Source: Ophiodon elongatus
Taxonomy: Eukaryota; Chordata; Actinopteri; Perciformes; Hexagrammidae
NCBI GenBank assembly: GCA_016806645.1
Contig: JACSYO010000469.1
Span: forward strand, 310,001 to 374,000
Reading direction: 5' to 3'
Length of the DNA stretch: 64,000 nucleotides
In this document: positions 27,201-42,200 of the stretch, piece after piece
Layout: each line of letters begins with the position of its first letter
Position numbering within the stretch: the stretch's first letter is position 1
The notes under the pieces: model-generated
Told to the model about the DNA's origin: nothing
The model's database searches: none
What the model saw: only the letters and a program-made list of their open reading frames with translations
Translations under genes and position numbers: made by a program

Positions 27201-30200
27201 GACTAAGGACCCCTCCGTCCACAGTGCCAGCCGGTGGCCTGCGAGCTACACGGTCGAAAAATCACCCGAAAAAACAAAGGAGAACAAAGAGGCCAAGAAG
27301 GAAAGAGTGGATGAGAATGGGGGATGAAGGCAAAACAGAAGAAGGGAGGTAGGAGGGGTCAATGAAGTTCAGAAAGGTCACCATGTGATTTAACCAACAG
27401 GAGAGAATCAACATCAACAACCAAAGGTCATGTCTCAGTAATCTTACATGGGCTCCTTATCAACTGTCTTTAACTCGTTTACTTTCAGTGATATTCAATA
27501 AAATGAGGATAGTCAATAAGAGACAGTAAGGAAAGGATGCCATGGAAAAGTGCTGAGACAGCCCAAATACTGATTGTCTGGTAACTGAAGATCAGTTAAA
27601 ACAGTAGTCAAAGTAGACAAGGTCAAATCAATGGTCCCTTGAGGTAGAGGGAGGTGTGCTGATGGGAAAAACAATCCATTAGTGAACTTAAAAGATGGCA
27701 GAGGAGTGCTATTGGGTAGGAAGATGAGAAGGGAAACAAACCTAAAAGTGATAGGGCAAGTGACTGTGATCAGGCAATAATTATTCAGCTTCTGCTGTGC
27801 AAACTTCTATGGGGAATGTAAAGAAGGTGTCAAATTTGATGAAGAAAAAAAGGAGGCAGCCTGCAATGGTCATCACATGATGGAAGCACTATGGTGGACA
27901 TTGATTTCACAGAAGAAACAAAGATCTCTTGCTCAAATGAAAGAATTAACAATTCCCCATTCAATCCATTGCTGCAACCGAAGCTACAAAGTAGAAATCA
28001 TACCAGAAGAAGAGTGTAAGTGTTGTCGGGTTCATTTTGCCACATGTCCGTAAATGCTAGCTCTTCAAAAGGAGAGGACAGAGTCACACACTTCCCTTTG
28101 GAGCTCTTACTGAGAAGACATCTGTTGCAGACAGACTTGTTTGTTAGCTGCCGAGTGCTCACCCTTGGGGCATGGCAGCACGGCTCCCTGCTCTGCACCC
28201 AGGTATTAAAAATCTGGGGTATTAGTCTGAGTTAGGGTTATAGTTGTGTGGGAGATTTGGGGTGAAATAAATGTATTGAATGTTATTTTTGCTGATGGGA
28301 AGTATTAAGTCAGTTTGATTGATGGTAGCTGTGTTGTATTATTGTCTAAGCTAACCACACAGAAAAAACATGTATACAGAACAGGAACATATTGACAGCC
28401 GATCTTTCGTACGAATGCCGACATCGCTAAGGCACAAACAAAAGCATTGGTGGTTAATGGCAATACACGGACTGTAGGGAGTCATTTCTGTGCTCTGGGG
28501 GTGCTATGGTGGGATGGCACTGCCACACACCACACTGAAGCACGAGCCTAGTGACTTAAATCAAGCTATGACGTCATCTTGGAGGGAGAAAACAATCAAC
28601 ACTTTGTGACAACAATACAATACACCGTGTTAGTGCAGACACGGCACACAACAAAACCATTACTGGGTTGTCACTCGAATAGAAAACAATTAAAATGGTT
28701 AAAACAAGATAAGCTGTCAGTGAGAAAGATGGCACAGTGCAGGATCTGGTGGGTTAAGACAGCAGAAAGGTTAAGGCACACATGGTACGAGCACTATGTC
28801 CCCAGTAAATCACAGACATACAACAGTTTAGAGAGGCTTAGCAGCTGCCTAGGGGTAATTCAGAGTGAGTGAGCAAGACTTAATTAGAAGGGAACATAGA
28901 CGGAAGGAAGGAACACATAGAAAGAAGACTTGGCCAGTTTATGAATCCATGTAGCTGATGACACTGAAATGAGCCAAGCGTTAGCCCCAGAACTTCTTAG
29001 TCGCTGACAGTGTTGCTAAGGTTTTAAAAGTCGAGCAAATTTAGAATGAGCAAGCGGCTAACATCATAGCAACATGCTTGTTATCATAAAACGGGAGGCC
29101 TGAGTGATGCAGATAGCGGCATGACAAAACGGATTGCTGATTGTTCATGCTAGCCACCTTGATCTTCCGTTGTCGCCTTATCAGGCTTGGCAGGGGTCTG
29201 TGCTCTGCCCTCACTTACTCGTGTGAGGGAGGAGCTTCTCTTCTTGACGGAACGGCCTACGGACATGAAAGTGGAGTTATAGCCAAGCAGGCACTAGAAA
29301 GGAGTCAACAAGGAATCCCCAAAGACAGTTTACAAGTCATGTGCACTTCATTTGGCCTTATGCGAGTCACCAGGCTAGGGCAGACAGCAGCTGATGTGAA
29401 GTGTAACAGACTAAGAACACAGAGGAGAGCTGAAACTGCCCAATCTGATATTAATCCAGGTAAACTATTATGGTATTCATTGCCATGAGTGTTTAAACCA
29501 TTTGCATGTACAAAGACAAATTGCTATGTGGTTGTCATAGTTGTGACAGATCTTATCATATAATGGAACTTATTGAATATTTCCTCTATAACCTGTGGTG
29601 GTCTGTTAAATTGTGCACAGTACCCCATATTTATTCTGAAAGCATAGTGTGGGATGGAGAGGGGATCTTTTGCACCTGTCTGTTCCACCTGAAGCTTTTT
29701 GCCGTCTTCCTTAATGGCCTGAGCAGCATTGCCATTGTTAGGCAACCGATTACAAGATGAACTCCTCGGCTTAACACCTGAGAGACAATGATGAAACACT
29801 GAATGATGAATTTAGACGGCGCTCTATTGTGAATGGTACAAAGTCTCTCAGACTTTTTTTTTATATATATATTCATAGGCCTAGGAAAGGAAAAGCATGA
29901 ATATTAAACATGTTGAGAGGAATAGAGCAATCAACAATATCAGAGAGAAGAAATGGCACTGGCAACCCATAGAAGCTGTGGAGAAATATGAATCAACTGA
30001 TGTGTTGATTAGTTTTGTATAGTTCTTGTGAATCAAAATATGCTTATGAATATTGTGATAGGCTTCTACACCACTATGAGCATATGTACAAACGAATCAC
30101 CATGTGGCGCTTGGGACCTCTTATGATTCTGAAAATTTGATCCGGTGCTTCATAGAGGTGCAGTGAATAGATTGAGAGGCCATGCTCCTTCATAATCAGC

Positions 30201-33200
30201 TGGAACCAGAGAGCTCAAGCACTTTTACCAGTCTGTCAGCGTTCCAGTGAGTCTGTGTTTAAAGCCCTGGATATGAAGAGCACAGGGGTCAGAGTTCACT
30301 CCAGGCTTAAGAGTTAAAAGAGAAAGTAAGTTTGTTCCAGATAATCTAGTTTGTCACCTGGTAGATCTCAGTACATTATTCATCAGAGTAACACATTTAC
30401 CTGGCTGGTAATAGTCTGTTTGGAACATACTACGTTGGTTAAGAAACGGCACAGAAATGCAAGGAGGGTAGGAGGAATGGGTGAAGGGAGGCAGGGAGGG
30501 GGAGAAGGAGCCAATGAGGGAGGGAGGAAGGGAGGAAGGGGGGAGGGGGATAAGGCGGGAGGGAAGAGAGGAGACTTACGTTTGTCAGGAGATTTGATAA
30601 GGGTGGCAGAGGAGGAGGATAGGCGTTTGCTGATGCCAGCCTCGGACGGCTGTTTCAGGTTCATGGTGGATGTGGAGCGCTTGTCCACTAAGAGGGAGGA
30701 GGAGAGACAGACAAGGGAGGCGGGGTTTACACTGGAGGTTGGCTAATGGAGGAGGGCATTTGGGTGCACACAAGGGAGTACAAGGTTCTGCAAGATCCTA
30801 ATACCCCTAATAGGCAAAGGGTAATATGCTGCTTCATTAATATTCCTAAATTAAAATACATAAAAACAAAATACACCAATATAGTGTCCCTGTTAACCCA
30901 TTGATCTAACGTGCTACTAAAGCGGTGCACATTTAGTGACGCACTCTTAGCAAAACACATGATATACAGCATGAATTTGCTGTTAAATATCATGTATAAA
31001 ATGACAATGTTCATTTTTTACAAACCATAACAAAGTTGTTGTGGTTTTAGAGGCAGGCATGGTGGTTAGTAAACAACAGATGCTTATTTTTGACCACTCC
31101 AGAGAGGAGAGCATCACAAACATAACATGATCCGTGCCAGAGAATCCAAAAGGTGATATTAGTCCTGTTTTTTCATGTGCCATTCATTTGGCCTTCCATG
31201 CAGAGTCACCCATGTGACCTGGAAGTGCTCAACAGTGTGAGTAAGTGAACAACCTAAAGCTACACATCGAGCTATTCACCCAGCACAAGGCACACCAAGA
31301 ACAACGGCCCCATACAAAAACGGTTAGTGAAAAGCGTCCAGTTAGACTGCAGGTGGGGTGGGAGGTGGTGGGAAGCGTAGTAGGTAACCAAGCTATCTAG
31401 AGTGCCAGTGCCAGTCCATGCTGTGTTGCTACATTGGTGAGCAAATTATCAACAAACAAAACCTTGTCGACTCCTTGGTGGCTTTTCTGGCGAGGCAGGG
31501 GAGACAACTATAGTTACTGGAGATGAAGCGCTGGCATCAGAGTCTCCTGTGGGAAAAAGAGAGCTCCCAGAGAGGAGCGATAAAATACAAGATGCTGAGA
31601 AACATCCTTCATACAAGGCGAGAGAAGAGGCAACCCTGTCTGCCAGTCTTTGCTCGACACCCAGTCCCGAAAGCAATAGGTATGCTGACCTGAGTATATA
31701 CAATTGTTGCACCAAAGAGTCATGAGAATCAGTTGGTACCGTGACAATATAAACAACCTGTAATTTAAATGACCCATATATTTCACAGTTATGAACGTTG
31801 CGCAGATTTCTGCAGAACATTGTGGTGTATTGCTTGAGAGTCAAATAGTGGGAGTGATTGTGCAAAGGGGTCAAGTGACATCACATGCATGGAGTGTTGT
31901 GACAGTGAGAGCTTGACAGATGAGTAACAGTTGTCATTTACATTATAGCTTCAGATCTCAGTAAATTAATTGGATTTTATGAGTTGACTTTAGTGCATGA
32001 CATTTATATCTGACAGTACTGTTAGCAATTTCTGAATGTATTTTTGACTTCAACTAAATTAGATTGTTGAGAAAAAGAGTGTTGAAACCTCTCCACTTTC
32101 AGTCTGAAAAGGGGGTTCAGAGTTCAGAGTTTGAGTTATTAACTGGAAGATCTTTAAAAAAAATGTATATGCAATGCATAAACGTTTGACTGATAACAAG
32201 GCTGAGCTCTTCTAGTTGCCCCTGAAAATGACTTAAAGTTATGCGAATCAACACAAATGCGCCTCCACCTGAATAACCACGAGTGTCATGCGTATCAATA
32301 CCAGCTTGAGAGCACTTATTCAAGAAAAGACGAGCGTCATCTGGCATTATCATCAGGGGAAACAATGCTTTATATTGCTTTCATGTACATTGTGGCTCGA
32401 TTTTTACCACTTTCATGTCTTGTTTTGAAAAACTGAGGAGCATTTAGTGTATCCTAACTGTGTCTTTGATGCACCATAAGGGATGAAAGTCAAATTGAAC
32501 AGAAAATAAAGGGTGTACTTTAAATTAAGGTGAAGAAAGGGCCTCTACCTGTCCGCCCATCAGAGTCTGTGGACAGTCCTCCCCAGGACCATCTTTTCTG
32601 CCTCTGCTCCACTCGCTGACTACGCTCTAATGTCCGCCGCATCATTGCCTCGTAGTGCTCCTGCAGCATTACAGGGGCAGACGTAGAGAAAAATGCAAGT
32701 CATTTAAAGCAGAGCAACATCGGTCCGTAAACCAGAGCCAGAGAGGACAAGATCTGACGATCTCATAATCGCACTACAATGTATGCATAACTGTGCCGTT
32801 ATCCTCTTAACACTCTCCTTATTCAAAATTCTCTTCCTCTCCTTTTTAAACTTCTGCAACATAAACCTGTGTATCTTTGTAAATTAAATTTGTTAAGTCA
32901 CAAGAGTGAAATCAACCAAGCAACAACAACAACAACAACAACCACTGCTCTGAGGCTCTTAATACTCCAGCTGTGCTGCAGTTACCTTTTCCTCTTCCTG
33001 TTTGTGTTTCCTCTTCTCCTCCACAGCCAATCGTTTCTGCTCCTCCTTTTTTCGCTGGTCATCAACCTTTTTCTGACGCTCCTCCATCTGACGCTCCACT
33101 TGCATCTTAGCCTTGCGCTCCCGCTCCATGATCTGAGAGTCTTTCAAAACTGTGTGCATGCACGCGTGCAGGATAAAAATAACTTATTAATATGTTGTCT

Positions 33201-36200
33201 TAAGCTCAGGCTGCGATAATTTCACACTGGGATCACCCCCTTACCCTGTTGTTTGTCTGCCTCCTCTCGCCTCTCTTTTGCTACTCGCAGTCGATCGTCT
33301 ATTCTAAGTGCAGCACCGTCAATGACTGCAACACATACGTGTATATGTGTTTAAAAGGTATGCAGCGATGCATATTCAGAGAACAAAAGGGGGGAATAAA
33401 ATGCAGGATAGTGTTACAAGAGCTTTGCATTAGGCAGGCAGATGTGTGCATGTGACTGTCATTAATGGGCTTTGTCAACCGTTACAGTAATAAGATGACG
33501 ACTAAGGATTACCTGCAGTAAGCTATACCGACAGGGTGGTGGAAGTGGATTGTGTTGCATCTAATGGTTCACATTACGGAAGACAATACAGCGGTGACAG
33601 GGCAGTATCAGTGGGAACCAGTCTGTTTCTGTGACAGGGTGTGGTGTCATTTACCTGGCCTACTCCCCGGAGGTTTAGCTTGTGCGTTGGTTGTAGGTCC
33701 TGGGCTGTTCCCTGCAAGGCTGCGCCGCTCCTCGGCTTGTGCTTGTGCAGCTGCAGCTGTATGTAGGAAAACACAGACACCCGCAGTTTACACACACACA
33801 CAGGGAACTAGAGTCACATCATGTCATGGCTGACAAAGCAGGTATATACAAATAATATCTCGGAAACAGAATAGCCCTGGGCCCAAACCAATAAAGTTTA
33901 TATCAGCTGTTTTTCTCTGTGCTTTGTTTTCCATAGGAATGCTAGTTCAAGAGCGATGCAACAGATTTGAAGCTACAGAACAATCCAGCTATTCAGCCAT
34001 CTGACATAACCCATCCCTCACGGTCAACCCTGTAGCCAGCCATACACGGACTTCTGTGACAAGCTCAGAGGGATGGGCTGCAGTGAGAGACATGTCTGGA
34101 ATCAAACCCTTGTGAGCTTCCTGGTAAACTATATGCCCGCGAGTGGACACCATTCTACAAACCTACTCCATTAAAAACATAAAAATGAAATCAATATGAG
34201 ACAATTTCAAGACATCCTGTGCTTGCAGCAAACTGATTTGCTTTCCAATTTGGGGTTGTGATTTCTAAGCAGCACAGAGAGAAAATATCAGTGCGCTGCA
34301 TGCAATAGCTCACATTTTGTTGCTATACACATGTAAAGCAATTTCAAATAAAGGCAGGGGTTACAAAACTTTTAAAGGTAGCGAATACATCAACTCTCCC
34401 ACCAGGACTACCACAGGGTTGAAAAGCTCCTTCTTCAGTTAAAACTACAGCATTAATGGGAAAGTCATAGTTAGGAGATACAGGGGCAGAAAGGAAGGAA
34501 ACAGTGAGGACATGATCAAGCTGTATGCGCCCTGCCATCAGCCTTTTCTCTGGTCTCTTTCCTTTTGTGTCGATGTGTATTCAGCGTTACAGAAGTGCTG
34601 ACAAAGAGGCACAACGATGGTCAGTCATGGGATATTATTCACATTACTGATGAACACATCTAACTGTGTTCTGAAAGTCCCCCACTGTCTCCATCACCAA
34701 CTCAACTAGTTCCTACCGTTGCCACAATCTACTTTTTGGCAACATTATTTTTTATTTAATATTTATGGTACTACAAAATCACATGTACATTACATCAGTC
34801 ATTCCAAAAATCTAGTTTAGACCAACAGGTGGGTCGTAGGAGATATTATTAGGGTTGCCATAAACTTATTTCTTTTATACTCTTCTATTTAACATTATTT
34901 GACCAAATGAGGGAGCCTGAATGTTCACATTGTTCTGATAATTATAGCCTACTTGTAACATGAAATCGAATATGAAAAGCGAGCGTACATTCCGTTTGTT
35001 TTACTCATGAGGGAAAACAAGAGCCTGTTAACTCTGCCTAAATGCATTTATTTGGTCTAATTTTAGTAATGTTAGTATATAACATGTGTATTATATGTTC
35101 TCAATAACACGTGCATTAAACATCATCAAACGTATATCTCTTCAAAATGGCAAATAATATAAGGTGATGTGGAAATGGTGGTAAAAATGGCACAGAACAT
35201 TAATTTATGCACACATTTTGTTCATCTCGTGATTTATAGATAAGGCCTATTATAAAAGTTACCACCAAATGTTTTGTGGTAAAAAAGTGAAAATGCGTGG
35301 ACTGTTTACAAAGTTCAAACATCTGAGTCTTGAGAGTGAGTTGCTGAAAGTCCATCTATTCACATGCTTTCATTCATAGTGTATTTCACCTAAAGCAATG
35401 CCTAGAAGGAGGACTACAATTATCATCCATGACATATCTTGATTTGGTAAATAAATATAAAGATTGGTTTTACTTGTCAACAAGAAAACCCACACCGATT
35501 TGGTGAGTGTAGTGTCACAGAAAAGCAAATCCATTGTTGACCAAATATTTAGAAAATCGACAATACTTCTTCTCCCTCACCTTTAAGAGGGGAGACGAGA
35601 CACGAAAGGCCCTATGTCCATTGCGTGTGGCATGATGTGCCGAGTCATGATCATATGCGTTCATATGCGTGTTGTCTCCCTGTGATATTGTCACCTCACC
35701 CAGCCCTAATTGGAAAAGACATTAACATGCTGCTGCAAACCAAAGATGTTACGCTCCTTCACATCAAACACTGCACCAGCGAATCACAGGAGTCACTTTT
35801 CGTGATAAAACAACTATAGAAGTGCAGCCTAATAGACATTTCACTCAAAAGAAGCAGTCACGGTGAATTGAAACGGTTACGTGAAGGTGCTTATTGAACG
35901 CCATCAAAGTAAGCAACACCTTTTACCGTGTTGTCTTAGCGAATGGAAAACATTCATGCTGTGCCCACCACAGGCACCGATCATGGTACAGCACGGCGTG
36001 CAAGTCTTATCAGTATGAAAATTGACTGTACACTCTTCTACCTTACTTTCTGGAAGAGGACAAAGGGCCGTTCTTACATGAAGTGACACCGGCAAATGGA
36101 GAGATAACATTTGTTCACTATTGAATATGCTTTGTTTGAACATTGAACCAAAGGAAGATTTTTTTTTTTTTTTTAAGTGCAGACATGAAGAACTGAGAAA

Positions 36201-39200
36201 CATGGCAGGGTATCTGGACAGACTGTTTTAAGACTAATTACATAACTCACACACAGAACTGGGCGATATGGCCAAAATCTTCTATCTTAATATAGGTCAT
36301 TTCATATCTCAATAACAATACATGTATATCACGATAAAGCATGCTTTCTGGTAATTCAATAAATAAAAGTTATTTATGAAATAACCACATGGTAAAGCAT
36401 ATTTTTGTATACTCCTGAGTGAATTACATACTTGACAAAAGGAAACTATGGAGTATTTTCTAATCTAATTAAAAACTTAACTGAACATAATGGTTTCAAG
36501 TGAAATTATAGAGAAAACATGAATAAATATGTCCAGCTATACACTGACTGTTTATATGCATGCAAAGAAAATACTAGTAATATGATAGTAATCAGATTAA
36601 GACGACACTTTGATTTAACTACACTGATGTATTCCCAGCAGAATTCTTATTAATTCACATTTTGAGTAGTGTAGCATGTGCTTGTTATCAATCCAAAGTA
36701 GCCTAATTGTGTACCATGATATCTCAACATATGATTTTATCATATGATTCCATTGCAAGATGATTAATAGTCATATTGAGTTATTGCCCAGCCCTTCTCT
36801 CATCGATAACAATCATCCTGAAGTAGTTGTAACAAACCAGATGTAAGAATTACCAGGAGCTGGACAAAGTAAAGGCAGCTGACAGGGCAGTAATCAGACA
36901 CTCGGTATTTGTATTCTGCAGCAGCATTGATGCTCTCAAGTCAAGCAGTAGCTTATGAGGGTCAAAGTCTGCTGCTAATGCCCAGTGGAAGTGTACCCGT
37001 CACTTCACTTTTGCTAGTGGACTCCATTTTTCAACCCCACTGATGACCTGGCTAAATGGTGGGTAAATTAAGAAAAAATGGCAGTGATTTAACACCATTT
37101 TTAATATATTTTACAATACAAAAGAGTAACTAATAACTCTAGTTAGTCACCAATGCTGTGCCATTAGATGTGGTAATAATCATACAACACCACAAAGAAT
37201 ACACTTACCTCAATGCAAACACCGTATTTAGCATGTTATGGTGAATGTAAACAGTATATCATACTGTACAGACCATATAAGTTAAAATTGTGAATTTCTG
37301 GGACACTGATGAAACTGCTATTACCTTCTGACAACAAAACCATTCTCCTTTACTCTAGAGAATAGACAGGAAAACGGAAGGGTCACTGTGGGTTAAGGAG
37401 CCGATCTATCCTCAAGAGGGAAAAGACATCTAAATCTAGGGCATGAATGAATCACAAACACAAAAGAAAAAAATCACATTTATCTCTCCAAAAGAAAAAT
37501 ATGTTAAAGGATCATTTGTGCAGATTATGTAATTTAAATGTCTTGGTTTGAATCTAGCCCAGCACCATAACTCTTTCTCCCAACCTTTCCTGTTTTACTC
37601 AACCTTCATACAAAGGGGAAAAAAAAAAGAATTCAATCAATAATGCCAAGCACCCGTAACAGGGTAACTGTTGCTAAGTGACACACACAGCAGCTCAGGA
37701 TGGATGACTAGCTTCTCAATCATGCTTAGGCCTGTATCAAGGTGGGCACGGAGTCTGAAATGAGATGATTCATAGCTAAACACAGAGAACACATCGTAAA
37801 GCTTTAAAAGGTTAAATGTGTCAACTTACAAGCAACAATTACTTAGTTGGGGCTGTACAATATACAGTATATCAACAGTAACACCTTGTAAATGACAGGA
37901 TGATGCTGATATTGCAACTCAACCCATGAAAGGTAGCTTTAGGATAAAATCTATGAAGGGGGCAGCTCAGAAAGTATCGACATGCACAAAATCAATTAAT
38001 GTACACAATGTAGTTGTGAGACAAAATACTAAGTTTCAATAGTACCACCTCTTAGTACATGACAGAATTGAGACGTCATGCTGCATTCTCTGGTCTTTAA
38101 GAGGGAAGTAAAAGCAGACCGGAAAGCAAAAGGGGCTGAGTAAGTAAAAACGGTCCCAAGCTAAAACCATGCAGACTCGTTGTGTAGGGGCAAGACTACT
38201 TATGCATAAAATCTCTGGCTGTAACATCCAGTTATATAAACCTTTCAGTTACATTGATGCTCGGAAGATATTATTGAATTTCTGGATGCCATAACCACAG
38301 TGGATGTACCTACTCACTGAACTGACTGTTCAAAATAAGAGCAAGTCAGAAACAGCACCGAGGAATAAAATGAACAATGAACTCTACACTGACGCACACA
38401 TTCATGTTTTGATTAAAGTGCTTAAATGAGATGGGGGAAGAGTCCATTTTCCCAACAGACCTCAAGAGAGCCAGGTGTGCTCATAGAAATGAAAAGAGCC
38501 AATCAGAGGAGAAGAGTCGTCTCTCCTCAACGCATCACTATGGAGATTTGCAGACATTAACATAAATCATTGCCGCAGCATTGACAGACTCTGCTAAACG
38601 CTTCAATAGGGACATTAGAGGGACAAAACCACTATTTATTAACCTGGCCTCTAATCCTACAATGGGTTGATCAATGGCATTATCAGAACTGAATAATCAT
38701 TTGTCCAGGTACTTGTAGCTTGTTGGAGACTGTTAAAGATCCAGTCTGCAGATTCCACTCAATCATCACGGTGTCATCAAAAACGTTATGTTGTTTAATG
38801 TGATGTATTTCAGTCCGTGAACTGTAACCCGGCTGCCTGGTAATGTTGTGACATATAATGCTCTCGCGTAACTTCAGTCAGGAAGACTATTCTTTTGAAG
38901 GCCAGTGGATCTTTTCTCATACATCTGCTATTCACTTCTCTCATATAATGTCCTTGCTCTCATTGTTTGGGGCTGTCAATCATGAGATCATCGGTTCTCA
39001 TCAGCTGGTCTCTTCTATCCAATAGCACAGTGCCACGCCTTTATTGTTAGCCTATCCTCTTGCTGTTGTCTCTTATGAAATATGATTGTCTCTATGCCTT
39101 TAGTACATTCATGTGGCTTTTACAAGCGCCCTTCCGCCTCCCCATCACCGCTCAGACGCAGATTAATCAGCTTCATCATTTCATCAGCCGCCACCACCAG

Positions 39201-42200
39201 TGTCTGGACTCCAAAGGGCGGATTTATCTTGCTGCTGCTCAGGGCAGACGCCCCTCCACTACAAATCTCCCTGTAGAGTCTAAGAGCCAAATAATAATAA
39301 ACAATTATATTTTGTTGATCTCACTTGTCTCTCCTGATTGACATACAGTTAGTATATTTAGTACCGCTATTGTGATACAGATTACCGCATCATCCAGTAG
39401 TTTCAGGGAGTAGAAAAAAACTCAAAAGAACAAAAAGGGAAAAACATTCTGAGTGCAGCACAAATATGGATGCGGTCCAACCTTCAGGATGCTGATTATT
39501 ATGGCAGCAGTAAAGACCACCAGGGGGGCTGGTGATGACCCTGCTCTGGAGGCCAAAAAAAAAAAAAACACTTAACAGGAAACAGGCCAACCTGCATTAC
39601 GTCATAACACTTTTAGTTGAACGTGAACACTGATCAAATGCTAGTTCTCTAAATGACAAGCATCTTTCAACATACCTTTTGCAGGCTCTGTCACCGAGAC
39701 ACTGCTGCTATAGTGAGGAAGCAAGAGTGGGTTAGGACGTTTGTCCCTCCTTCCAACTGCAGCCTTTAATGAGCCCAACTGCTTGGTACAATTAAGTCGC
39801 TTGTAGGACAGGAAGTGTCTGCGCTGCTTAATGCAAGGGTGGACGACCATAAGCCACCGAGTACTAAAAGTACGTAGGGATTTTTAACTCCGTCCAAACA
39901 CAACCGGTTAATTCACTGACCAGAACATCTTAAACAAGCAATTACTTCCTTTTATTTTGTTAATATTGTCCAACATCAGTGATACTGCCTTGTGTTTTCA
40001 ATTAAAACGTCAACCTTTTGGCCATTTATGTCACACAGAGCTTCCCTATTGCTGGCTCAAGATTTCTGGTCCTCAGATAACACTGCTGATGCACGATCAC
40101 ACATGTGCACACACACATGCGCGCACAAACACACCAGATCTTCTATGGGATTACTCGGGACCTGTTCATGCAAAGTTAAGCCTTGGCTATTTGCAGTACT
40201 TGTTGGATAATGATGACACATCCCAGTTTTCTACAGAGTCTCTTCCTCCAGGTAGATCATATTCTCTTGTGGAGATCGGCATTAAAAGGATATGATCATA
40301 TCCAACTGCATTGTCAGTTATTACTATTATATCAGTCGAGTTCTTGCTGGGCCCTTTAACCCCTTTATTTATTATAAGGCCTTATGGCATAAAACAGAGT
40401 ACTTAGAGTACAGTTTGTGCATGTCGTTGTGTTGCATTGTCTTTTCTAATGTGAAATGAAAGAAGATTCCAGAAAGAAACTAGAAATAATTATGATATAT
40501 ACACGTACCAACTGATGCCGTGACCAAACTATTCTGAAGCTGGGCTGACCTTAGTTATAGCTTATACAAATGAACATGTTTTGCTATTCAAATATTTTCG
40601 TGTGTGTATAAACATATACTGTCAGTCCATTTAAAAAGGGGGAAATTAGACAGACGAGGGGACATTTGTGCAAGAAGAGCAAAGCGGATCCAAGAAACTA
40701 CAGTACACACTGAGACCGAGTCTGGTCTATTTCCTACTTTGGTTAAATACGACCAGTTCAGAAATACTTCTCATGCTTTTAATTCTGCAGCAGCATTTGC
40801 TGAGCCAGGATCAGGATAACCTTGCAGTGTGACTTGCAGTAGTGTGTTCTCCCTTCATAATAGCAGGGTACATTTTATCCTTGCTCACATTCTTGTGGAA
40901 ATGATCATGCACATGAACCAAATTCCTTACATTATTTTATTAGTGTCAGTCCTCTGCTTTGACTGAAGGTCGAGCAAACTGACATCCTCTTATTCCTCAC
41001 AATGGATTCCTACACGTCACATCACTCTAGATGCTGTGGATATTTTCATAAAACCGCAGAATTGGGGGGGATGTAAATTCCAGATTGAAAAGACTGAATG
41101 GAAAAGTTAAGGGAAACAGGAAGAATACGGACTAAATACGATCCAGTTATTGCCAGGAGTAAAACATGCCTACACCCACACTGGGTATGCAGAAAACTCC
41201 CTCTTACCCTGAAACCCTGAAACCCTGAAACACTAAAAAACTGTCAGCCCAACTGCAGCTCGAGTCATAACAAACTGTGCATTCATGCCCGCAGATGCAG
41301 ACACAGTAAACATCCATGTCTAGGTCTGGAAGGGGCCAGCTGAGTTGTGGATGAGAAGCATTGATAGAGACTTTGCTGCTGCAGTTGGCACATATAGTGC
41401 CATTTATAAAAATGCAACGTGCATTTTGCTTAATGGAGCCGATTGTCACATAGGGACCAAACAAAACTCCTATATCACTTCATCAAGATGTAAAAAAAAA
41501 AAAAAAAAAAAGAAGCAACTATGCACCCTTATTCTCTTATCAGAGCTGTGTGTCTGACACTCCAGCTTTATCTCAAATTCAGGTCAGACATTGTTATAGT
41601 TACCCTCCCTGGAGAGTGGAGGGGGCTGTGCCATATGTCAACAAATAAGCGCAACTGTCCAATGGACACAGAGGAGAAAAGACCACTTTTGTATAAGATA
41701 AGAGGAGTTTAGGGGCAGGAAGCTACAAAACTGCTGATGCTGTGGACCTGCTGGCTGGTCTGTGGCTGGACAAACGGTGCCTGCTGGTTTCTACTGGAGG
41801 CTTGAACCCATGCACTGAAAAGCGCTTCCTGATCGGGATAGCAGATGATCACTTTTGACAATAATCCCCCCAAGTGATGAGCAACGTTATCTAAGAGCGG
41901 TCCGCTACAGCGCAGTTAGCTTCGTTTACCGGGCAGTTAACTCGAGCCTGTCCACCTAACGTCAGTTTGGATGCACTCACACAACAGGCACTTTGATAGG
42001 AGACGTGATTTACATCCAGTAAAGTAAAGGGAGCTTGGCGCCACACAAGTGACGTTAACGTCAACTCAAACGCTGAAGTCGTGACATGTCAACCGGCTCT
42101 TCGGCTCCGAAACACCGCGATACAACTCGAGCTGACGTCGACTACAAACCACTTTAAGTCCTCAGCACGTACAACATAAGCTCCCTGCCGGGACGAGTGA

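Noticed and set aside
27998..28198. Minus-strand open frame with a donor-like GTATGA at its end, inside a map7d3 intron
   Set aside because: It ends in phase 0, whereas exons on both sides need phase 1, and no convincing acceptor lies at its start. The residues resemble no MAP7 segment.
30351..30746. 131-codon plus-strand frame over the G-rich tract
   Set aside because: Gly/Arg/Glu-rich because of the purine tract and antisense to a real map7d3 exon.
33310..33315. Alternative acceptor GCACTTAG for the third map7d3 exon
   Set aside because: The phase does not match the preceding exon end; TTGCAG at 33326 does and gives the MAP7-like VIDGAALRIDDR.
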